From positions 1 through 5,028 of the forward strand of contig JAUVQR010000135.1 of assembly GCA_030598065.1 (NCBI GenBank): DNA of 5,028 nt, given 5' to 3'. The DNA comes from Planctomycetota bacterium. Its GTDB lineage: Bacteria; Planctomycetota; Brocadiia; Brocadiales; Bathyanammoxibiaceae. Positions within the stretch are counted from its first letter, which is position 1, and every line of letters starts with the position of its first letter. This document shows positions 1 through 4,235 of this stretch, piece by piece. The position numbers were made by a program, and so were the translations under genes. Below the pieces are notes generated by a model that was not told the DNA's origin, did no database searches, and saw only the letters and a program-made list of their open reading frames with translations.

Positions 1-115
1 ACCCTGGGGCCTACAGGGCGGCGCAAACTCCTACAAACCTTCTGTCTGGTAACGTTTAACCTGTTCTGTGGACTTAACTTAAGCTACGCAGAACCAAGAC
101 GAAGGAGAAACAACC

Positions 116-364
116 ATGACCAAGGTAAAGGTATATACTAGTCCAGGTTGTGGCACGTGCGCGCAGGTAAAGGAATACCTGGAGAAGGGTGGGATTGAAT
201 TCGTGGAATGTAACATCCTTGAGGATAAGTTCGCCAAGGAGCTAAAGACCCTCGGGGCCATGAGCGTGCCCTGCATTGTCGCAGGTGACATGGTCATAAA
301 GGGCTTTGACAAGACCAAGCTTGACGAACTCATTGCCTGCCTGACCGCCACGGCATGCGCATAA
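116..364 (+). CDS. Glutaredoxin/NrdH-like thiol-disulfide protein
   Basis: Small cytosolic redox protein of the thioredoxin-fold glutaredoxin type, 82 residues, the usual size for NrdH-like and archaeal-type glutaredoxins. Strand beta1 (KVKVYTS, residues 3-9) leads into the redox-active CGTC motif (Cys12, Cys15) at the start of helix 1. The cis-proline motif is Ser50-Val51-Pro52, and the C-terminal part (GDMVIKGFDKTKLDELI, 57-73) has the glycine turn and final helix typical of the family. There is no signal peptide or membrane segment. The ATG is supported by AAGGAG at 102-107 with an 8-base spacer. Cys53 directly follows the cis-proline, where Thr or Val is common, and further cysteines sit at 32, 75 and 81. 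It probably reduces protein disulfides or passes electrons to a partner enzyme; the partner is unknown. A strong terminator follows, so the gene appears to be the last of its transcript. The family call is firm and the physiological role is not. Confidence 0.9.
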   Translation: MTKVKVYTSPGCGTCAQVKEYLEKGGIEFVECNILEDKFAKELKTLGAMSVPCIVAGDMVIKGFDKTKLDELIACLTATACA

Positions 365-381
365 ACCTGGCTTTATAATAG

Positions 382-420
382 ATAGCGCGCGCCGGTGTAA
401 CACTGGTGCGCGCTATTTTG
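382..420 (+). terminator. Rho-independent terminator after the glutaredoxin gene
   Basis: A 16-bp stem (382-397 with 401-416) closes on a 3-base TAA loop. All pairs are Watson-Crick except two G-T wobbles (391/407 and 394/404). The stem is GC-rich and runs straight into TTTTGTTG from 416. It begins 17 bases after the stop codon, so it should end the glutaredoxin transcript and insulate the DUF362 gene. Confidence 0.9.
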
Positions 421-478
421 TTGCTTATGCCGCGGCGGAACACACCCGGTTCAGGTCCCGGCACGCGGTTTCACACCC

Positions 479-507
479 TTGACACCCGTCTTTTTCCCTA
501 ATAAAAT
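479..507 (+). promoter_or_regulatory. Sigma70-type promoter for the DUF362 gene
   Basis: A perfect -35 box TTGACA (479-484) and a 5/6 -10 box TAAAAT (502-507) are separated by 17 bases. Transcription would begin near 514, leaving a leader of about 90 bases before the ATG at 605. That leader carries three copies of GCGGAC (542-547, 551-556, 558-563) and a two-codon ATG-CGT-TAA at 575-583. Confidence 0.75.
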
Positions 508-604
508 CAACGTGCGCGCATAGTCCTGCGGCTAAGCGGGCGCGGACGACGCGGACCGCGGACGACAATAAACCATGCGTTAAACAGTCCTGGGGAGCCC
601 GGCA

Positions 605-1726
605 ATGAAGCCAAAGGTATACTTTATAGAGACCACCACCGGTGAGTCGCTTACAAGCCTTGCAGCGAAGACTCAGAAGTTATTTGACTCCCTGAAATTT
701 TCCTCAACCGTCAAGCGCGCCGACCTTGTCGGCGTGAAGACCACTTTCGGGGAGAAGAACAACGTCGGTTACCTCAAGCCGCCTATCGTACGGGCGGCGG
801 TCGACAAGGTGCGCTCCGCCGGCGCCAAGCCGTTTGTGGTGGAGACAAATACCCTCTACATCGGCCAGCGGACCAACGCCGTGAACCACCTGCTCCACGC
901 CAACAACCACGGCTTTACGGTCGAGACGGTCGGCGCGCCCATAATAATCGCCGACGGCCTGATGGGCGAGAACGACTATATGATGCCGCTTGACCTGCCC
1001 GGCGGCCTCTCGAAGATGGCGTATATAGCGGGCGCCGCCAAGGCGGCCCAGGGCCTGGTAGTCCTGACACACGTCACGGGCCACATGCTGACCGGCATGG
1101 GAGCCACGTTAAAGAATATCGGTATGGGCCTCGCGTCGCGCGGCGGCAAGCTGGCCATGCACTCCGGCATAGTGCCCCAGATAATCGAGCCCGACTGCAC
1201 GGCCTGCGGAATCTGCGCCGAGTTCTGCAGCCCCAAGGCCATTACCATAAAAGACTACGCCATTATAGACGCAAAACAATGCATCGGCTGCGGTGAATGT
1301 CTGGCCGTGTGCCCCTTTGAGGCCGTAAAGATCGACTGGGGAGAGGACACCGAAAACGTGCAGAAGAAGATAGCGGAGTACTGTGTCGCGATACTGAAGG
1401 GCAAGGAAAGCAAGTCCGTGTTCTTCAACTTCATCATACACGTGACCGAGCAGTGCGACTGCATGGACAAGGCGTATGACGCGGCCTTTGAGGACATCGG
1501 AATAGTGGCCTCAAGAGACCCCGTCGCCGTTGAGAAGGCCACCATCGACCTGATACGCGAATCCATCGGCGAGGATTTTTTCCAGAAGAGCTGGCCCGAA
1601 ATCGACTACACCATCCAGTTGGACCACGCCGAGCGGATAGGGCTTGGGTCAACGGAGTATGAACTGGTGGATGTTAGCGGCAGAGGTGCCGGCACCGGTA
1701 AAAAACGCGCGGCGGCAAGAAAGTAG
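605..1726 (+). CDS. DUF362 iron-sulfur protein with two 4Fe-4S ferredoxin motifs
   Basis: A 373-residue member of the DUF362 family (PF04015; the COG2768-type uncharacterised Fe-S centre protein). The N-terminal DUF362 part spans about 37-190 and includes GVKTTFGEKNN (43-53) and PPIVRAAVDKVRSAGAKP (59-76). A bacterial ferredoxin insert follows: Cys198, 201, 204, 208 then Cys226, 229, 232, 236, each CxxCxxCxxxC followed by Pro (the first after an intervening Ser), enough for two [4Fe-4S] clusters. The C-terminal DUF362 part has the typical CDC pair (Cys284, Cys286) and DIGIVASRDPVAVEKA (297-312). There is no signal peptide or membrane segment, so it should be cytosolic. The tail (364-373) is Lys/Arg/Ala-rich. 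The ATG has GGGGAG at 592-597, and an in-frame stop at 581-583 excludes an earlier start. The substrate is unknown; an electron-transfer or redox role is inferred from the clusters. It stands alone under its own promoter. Confidence 0.9.
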   Translation: MKPKVYFIETTTGESLTSLAAKTQKLFDSLKFSSTVKRADLVGVKTTFGEKNNVGYLKPPIVRAAVDKVRSAGAKPFVVETNTLYIGQRTNAVNHLLHANNHGFTVETVGAPIIIADGLMGENDYMMPLDLPGGLSKMAYIAGAAKAAQGLVVLTHVTGHMLTGMGATLKNIGMGLASRGGKLAMHSGIVPQIIEPDCTACGICAEFCSPKAITIKDYAIIDAKQCIGCGECLAVCPFEAVKIDWGEDTENVQKKIAEYCVAILKGKESKSVFFNFIIHVTEQCDCMDKAYDAAFEDIGIVASRDPVAVEKATIDLIRESIGEDFFQKSWPEIDYTIQLDHAERIGLGSTEYELVDVSGRGAGTGKKRAAARK

Positions 1727-1750
1727 CCGTCGCGTCAATAGCTACCTCAT

Positions 1751-1778
1751 GTAGGGGCACGTTGCAACGTGCCCCTAC
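1751..1778. repeat. Perfect 28-bp palindrome
   Basis: The 14-base arm GTAGGGGCACGTTG (1751-1764) is followed immediately by its exact reverse complement (1765-1778). There is no T-run after it, so it is not a standard intrinsic terminator, although it lies only 25 bases past the DUF362 stop and could protect the mRNA 3' end. The GTAGGGGC/GCCCCTAC ends are shared with the hairpin at 1954-1992, which suggests one dispersed repeat family (REP/MITE-like) with a variable core. Confidence 0.85.
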
Positions 1779-1811
1779 GCTGCGATAAGGTGTCGATGTT
1801 TCATCGCAGAG

Positions 1812-1829
1812 TATTGTAGGGTGCCGTCT
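1812..1829 (+). repeat. Direct repeat, copy 1 (TATTGTAGGGTGCCGTCT)
   Basis: This 18-base unit recurs at 1896-1912 with one G/A substitution and one missing C. The two copies bracket the TTCTTCGC...CAGAATGAC element. This copy lacks the GACGCACC arm that turns the second copy into a hairpin, so it may be a partial copy or the remnant of an interrupted repeat. Confidence 0.6.
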
Positions 1830-1841
1830 AAAGGAGTGCTA

Positions 1842-1890
1842 GATTCTTCGCTGCCCCTTCGCTTTGCTCAGGGCTTCGGCTCAGAATGAC
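1842..1890. repeat. Dispersed-type repeat element (GATTCTTCGC...CAGAATGAC)
   Basis: The unit starts GATTCTTCGCT and ends GGCTCAGAATGAC. Inside are iterated TTCGCT (1847-1852, 1858-1863) and near-repeated TTTGCTCAG (1863-1871) and TTCGGCTCAG (1875-1884), plus a GCCC/GGGC pair (1853-1856 with 1871-1874). From memory, units reading TCATTCTGAGC...GCGAAGAATC on the other strand occur many times between genes in various bacterial genomes, and no function is known to me. The copy number in this genome cannot be judged from one window. Confidence 0.6.
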
Positions 1891-1895
1891 GACAA

Positions 1896-1912
1896 TATTA
1901 TAGGGTGCGTCT
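1896..1912 (+). repeat. Direct repeat, copy 2 (TATTATAGGGTGCGTCT)
   Basis: Second copy of the unit at 1812-1829. It overlaps the 5' arm of the hairpin at 1904-1921. Two near-identical copies 67 bases apart around a different repeat suggest nested insertion or local duplication; this is inference. Confidence 0.6.
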
Positions 1913-1921
1913 TGACGCACC
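1904..1921. repeat. Short perfect hairpin, 8-bp arms
   Basis: GGTGCGTC (1904-1911), a TT spacer, then the exact complement GACGCACC (1914-1921). It is followed by GCATTTGTC, with no usable T-run. It is best read as another palindromic intergenic repeat. Confidence 0.75.
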
Positions 1922-1953
1922 GCATTTGTCTGCAGTGGTCGAGCTTGCTCAAC

Positions 1954-1992
1954 TTTTTGTAGGGGCAACCCGGTGGGTCGCCCCTACAAAAA
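1954..1992. repeat. Long near-perfect hairpin with GTAGGGGC/GCCCCTAC ends
   Basis: The 13-base outer arms TTTTTGTAGGGGC (1954-1966) and GCCCCTACAAAAA (1980-1992) are exact complements. Inside, after one A/C mismatch (1967/1979), ACCC (1968-1971) pairs with GGGT (1975-1978) around a GGT loop. The T and A runs lie inside the stem rather than after it, so this is not an intrinsic terminator. It shares its ends with the palindrome at 1751-1778. Confidence 0.85.
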
Positions 1993-1993
1993 C

Positions 1994-2055
1994 ATTGTAG
2001 CCGCCCGATCCATAGGGCTTTTTTATATACGCCCCATAAATGGGGCAACTACAAT
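1994..2055. repeat. 62-bp inverted repeat made of two related hairpins
   Basis: Two 25-base arms (1994-2018 and the reverse complement of 2031-2055) match at 19 of 25 positions and share ATTGTAG ends. The spacer is TTTTTTATATAC (2019-2030). Each arm also folds alone: GCCCCAT-AA-ATGGGGC (2031-2046) is perfect, and 2003-2018 is the same 7-bp hairpin with one mismatch. Five of the six differences between the arms are transitions. The first hairpin followed by TTTTTT (2003-2024) resembles a small terminator and is the only candidate for the DUF362 transcript. The right edge touches the -35 box of the next promoter. Confidence 0.75.
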
Positions 2056-2083
2056 TGATATTATTAAAGCTCCCGTCTCTAAT
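2055..2083 (+). promoter_or_regulatory. Sigma70-type promoter giving a nearly leaderless phosphohydrolase mRNA
   Basis: A -35 box TTGATA (2055-2060, 5/6) and a -10 box TCTAAT (2078-2083, 5/6) are spaced by 17 bases. The expected start site near 2089-2091 leaves about five bases before the ATG at 2095. This agrees with the lack of a convincing Shine-Dalgarno in front of that ATG. The first base of the -35 box is the last base of the preceding inverted repeat. Confidence 0.6.
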
Positions 2084-2094
2084 AAAGAAAAGAC

Positions 2095-3498
2095 ATGAAT
2101 CACCCAAGAAAAAGGGTACTGGTAATCGGCCTCGACAGCGCGCCGCCGGAACTGGTCTTTGACCGGTGGTCAGACCAACTTCCCGTGTTTAAGCGCCTCG
2201 CTTCAAACGGTATCTACGGCGCGCTTGAAAGCACCATCCCGTCTATTACCTGCCCCGCATGGGCCACCATGGTAACGGGCAGGGACCCGGGGCGTCTCGG
2301 CATCTACGGCTTCAGAAACCGCACCCGGTATGACTACGGCAAGATGTCGTTTGTCGACTCGTCCTGGATAAATGTAGACTGCGTGTGGGACACTCTGGCG
2401 CGATACGGCAAGCGGTCGATACTCCTGGGCATACCCCCGACGTATCCGCCCAGGCCCGTGAACGGCCTCATGGTGAGCTGCTTTCTGGCGGGTGACACTT
2501 CGGCGACTTATACATACCCCAAAAACTTTAAGCAAGAGGTAGAGGCCGCGTCCGGGGGCTACGTCATGGACGTAAAGGACTTCCGCACCGGCGAAAAGGG
2601 ACAGGTCCTTAATTCTATCTACCGCATGACCGCGAACCGCTTCCGGCTTGCCAGAACGCTTATTCAAAAAAAGGACTGGGACTTTTTCATGATGGTCGAG
2701 ATGGGGACCGACAGGATACAGCACGCCTTCTGGAGGTTTTTCGATAAAGAACATCCCCGGTACTGCCCCGACACCGAATTCTCAGACGCGATACTCGGCT
2801 ACTACAGGTACCTGGACAGGGAGATAGGGAAAATACTGAATCTTATAGAGAACGACACGACCGTCATGCTGGTCTCGGACCACGGGGCGAAACGGTTCGA
2901 GGGTGGGATATGCGTAAACGAGTGGCTGATACGAAACGGCTACCTCCGCCTTAAAGAGTACCCGCAACGACCGACGCCGTTCCGTGAACTTAAGGTGGAC
3001 TGGGGGCGGACGGCGGCCTGGGCGGAGAGCGGCTTTTACGGCCGCGTGTTTATGAACGTTCAGGGGCGCGAACCGCTGGGCACGATACCGGCGCATGACT
3101 ACCAGCGCGTCAGAAACGAGATTGCGCATGGCCTTGAAGAGATAGTGGGCCCGCGCGGCCGCCGACTGGACACCTCCGCCTTCAGGCCCCAGGACATCTA
3201 CCCTGAGGTCCGCGGCATCGCGCCCGACCTGCTGGTGTACTTCGACGACCAGCGCTGCAGGTCTATCGGCAGCGTCGGCCACAACAGCCTGTGGACCGAC
3301 CAAAACGACAACGGCTCCGACGATGCGAACCACTCGCAGCACGGCATATTCATTATGCACGACCCCGCCGGGCCGCACACACCCGGCAAGAGAGACGGCC
3401 TCAACATCAAGGACGTAGCCCCGACCATACTCGCGGAATTTGAGGTCCCCTCGCCGGACGGACTGGAGGGGCGGCGAATCGGCCAAAACGGGGTTTGA
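2095..3498 (+). CDS. Alkaline-phosphatase-superfamily phosphohydrolase/phosphomutase
   Basis: A 467-residue protein of the AP superfamily (type I phosphodiesterase/nucleotide pyrophosphatase fold, PF01663; COG3379-like). The whole predicted metal site is visible: Asp14 in VLVIGLDS, Thr52 as probable nucleophile in ITCPAW, the TGRDPGRLGIYGF segment (61-73), Asp206 and His210 in TDRIQHAFW, Asp262-His263 in LVSDHG, and His416 in SQHGIFIM. Such enzymes use two metal ions (commonly Zn or Mn) to cleave or move phosphate esters; the substrate here is unknown. There is no signal peptide, so it is probably cytosolic. The start is constrained: an in-frame TAA at 2083-2085 leaves no earlier start codon, and a later start would cut the first beta strand. 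There is no clear ribosome binding site. It lies 115 bases upstream of cysC on the same strand, which hints at, but does not prove, a nucleotide or sulfate-activation role. Confidence 0.88.
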   Translation: MNHPRKRVLVIGLDSAPPELVFDRWSDQLPVFKRLASNGIYGALESTIPSITCPAWATMVTGRDPGRLGIYGFRNRTRYDYGKMSFVDSSWINVDCVWDTLARYGKRSILLGIPPTYPPRPVNGLMVSCFLAGDTSATYTYPKNFKQEVEAASGGYVMDVKDFRTGEKGQVLNSIYRMTANRFRLARTLIQKKDWDFFMMVEMGTDRIQHAFWRFFDKEHPRYCPDTEFSDAILGYYRYLDREIGKILNLIENDTTVMLVSDHGAKRFEGGICVNEWLIRNGYLRLKEYPQRPTPFRELKVDWGRTAAWAESGFYGRVFMNVQGREPLGTIPAHDYQRVRNEIAHGLEEIVGPRGRRLDTSAFRPQDIYPEVRGIAPDLLVYFDDQRCRSIGSVGHNSLWTDQNDNGSDDANHSQHGIFIMHDPAGPHTPGKRDGLNIKDVAPTILAEFEVPSPDGLEGRRIGQNGV

Positions 3499-3507
3499 AA
3501 AACCCGT
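3488..3507 (+). other. Hairpin across the phosphohydrolase stop codon
   Basis: GGGTTT (3491-3496) pairs with AAACCC (3500-3505) around a GAA loop, extended by AC/GT (3488-3489 with 3506-3507) past a bulged G. The stop codon TGA (3496-3498) is in the loop region. It is followed by GTCCGGCC with no T-run, so it is not a standard terminator, and read-through into cysC is plausible. It overlaps the -35 box of the candidate cysC promoter. Confidence 0.5.
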
Positions 3508-3522
3508 CCGGCCTGCTACAAT
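3495..3522 (+). promoter_or_regulatory. Candidate cysC promoter overlapping the upstream stop codon
   Basis: TTGAAA (3495-3500, 5/6) and TACAAT (3517-3522, 5/6) are spaced by 16 bases. The predicted start near 3529 gives a leader of about 85 bases before the cysC GTG. The leader contains a tandem 12-base repeat and a possible nine-codon reading frame. The promoter would let cysC be expressed independently of the phosphohydrolase. Confidence 0.5.
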
Positions 3523-3559
3523 GTGAAATTCCTACAAGTATGAAGTTCTGCGTGTCATT

Positions 3560-3583
3560 TATCACATAAACTATCACATAAAC
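3560..3583 (+). repeat. Tandem 12-bp direct repeat in the cysC leader
   Basis: TATCACATAAAC occurs twice in immediate succession (3560-3571 and 3572-3583) with no mismatch. It lies 30 bases before the cysC start codon. It may be a recent slippage duplication or a paired protein-binding site; the sequence alone does not decide. Confidence 0.8.
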
Positions 3584-3613
3584 AAGCGGTATTCAGAGAA
3601 GGAGTAAATAAGA

Positions 3614-4144
3614 GTGGCAAAAGGAACGACGATATGGTTCACAGGGCTGCCCAGTTCAGGCAAATCCACCATTGCCCATACGGTAGAAAAACTTTTGCGG
3701 GAAAAAGGGCATAGGGTGGAGGTGTTTGACGGTGACGTTATCCGCAAGAACCTCTGCTCTGACCTCGGGTTTTCCAAGGAGGACAGGGACACAAACATAA
3801 AGCGCATCGCCTTCGTGTGCAAGCTGATGACACGGAACGACGTGGTGGCCATCGCGGCGGCCATCTCCCCGTACAGGGAGACGCGAGACTACGCCCGCGC
3901 CGAGGTAGGCAAGGATTTTCTGGAGGTCTACGTCAGGGCGCCGCTGTCTGTGTGCAAGGACCGCGACGTAAAGGGCCTCTACCAGAAGGCGCTGGCCGGG
4001 GAGATAAAGGGTTTTACCGGCATAGACGACCCGTACGAAGAGCCGCTCAACCCGGAACTAACCCTCCATACCGACAAGGAAAGCGAAGAGGAGTCGGTTC
4101 AGAGGGTCATGTGCGAGCTGGAGAAGCGCGGATACCTTGACTGA
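3614..4144 (+). CDS. cysC: Adenylylsulfate (APS) kinase
   Basis: Transfers the ATP gamma-phosphate to the 3'-OH of adenylylsulfate to make PAPS, the donor for sulfotransfer and for some assimilatory sulfate reduction. It is 176 residues, close to a stand-alone bacterial CysC. Walker A is GLPSSGKST (11-19). The APS-binding run is FDGDVIRKNLCSDLGFS (38-54), followed by DRDTNIKR (57-64). ISPYR (84-88) carries Ser85, which aligns with the phosphorylatable serine of Escherichia coli CysC. The C-terminal signatures are CKDRDVKGLYQKA (114-126) and FTGIDDPYEEP (134-144). No sulfurylase domain is fused and no cysD, cysN or sat is in view. The start is GTG: AGAAGGAG (3597-3604) lies 9 bases upstream, an in-frame TAA at 3605-3607 blocks any earlier start, and the next in-frame ATG would remove Walker A. 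It follows the AP-superfamily gene and is convergent with the class V aminotransferase gene. Confidence 0.95.
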   Translation: MAKGTTIWFTGLPSSGKSTIAHTVEKLLREKGHRVEVFDGDVIRKNLCSDLGFSKEDRDTNIKRIAFVCKLMTRNDVVAIAAAISPYRETRDYARAEVGKDFLEVYVRAPLSVCKDRDVKGLYQKALAGEIKGFTGIDDPYEEPLNPELTLHTDKESEEESVQRVMCELEKRGYLD

Positions 4145-4235
4145 GACCGTACCCGCGCGGCAGGTGCGGCAGGATATTCAGGCTACAAACAGCGCTTCAC
4201 GTACCAACTCCGCGGCTACCGGCAATCCGGCGGCA

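Larger units (their letters stand above)
1727..2094. other. Gene-free, repeat-rich spacer
   Basis: I see no coding region in these 368 bases. The stretch holds a perfect palindrome (1751-1778), a pair of imperfect direct repeats (1812-1829, 1896-1912), a TTCTTCGC...CAGAATGAC element (1842-1890), two more hairpins (1904-1921, 1954-1992) and a two-armed inverted repeat (1994-2055). The phosphohydrolase promoter follows at 2055-2083. None of the hairpins has a good downstream T-run, apart from the small 2003-2024 hairpin inside the last element, so the terminator of the DUF362 gene is not certain. Confidence 0.8.

Noticed and set aside
2..18. CCCTG...CAGGG hairpin at the left edge
   Set aside because: Only a 5-bp stem with a 7-base loop and no T-run; too weak to call a terminator.
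1..141. Open frame from the window edge to TAG at 139-141 with a signal-peptide-like hydrophobic stretch, and a second frame ending at TAA 50-52
   Set aside because: Both are short enough to be open by chance. The first overlaps the well-supported glutaredoxin start and has no start codon or ribosome binding site in view. An upstream gene may end here but nothing supports a particular frame.
79..351. Antisense reading frame over the glutaredoxin gene
   Set aside because: It mirrors the codons of a well-supported gene and shows no family features of its own.
704..1652. Several minus-strand frames inside the DUF362 gene
   Set aside because: Shadow frames in a GC-rich coding region; the plus-strand protein has both ferredoxin motifs and the DUF362 signatures.
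1954..1992. Reading the 13-bp-arm hairpin as a bidirectional terminator
   Set aside because: The T and A runs are the outer base pairs of the stem, with no T-run following it on either strand.
1741..2056. CRISPR array or phage attachment site
   Set aside because: The repeats differ in sequence and spacing, no uniform repeat-spacer pattern exists, and no integrase or tRNA gene is in the window.
2203..3486. Long minus-strand frames opposite the phosphohydrolase
   Set aside because: Shadow frames; the plus-strand protein carries all the AP-superfamily metal-site motifs in order.
3817..4140. Second plus-strand frame inside cysC
   Set aside because: Low-complexity Arg/Gly-rich translation in a shifted frame of a fully conserved APS kinase.
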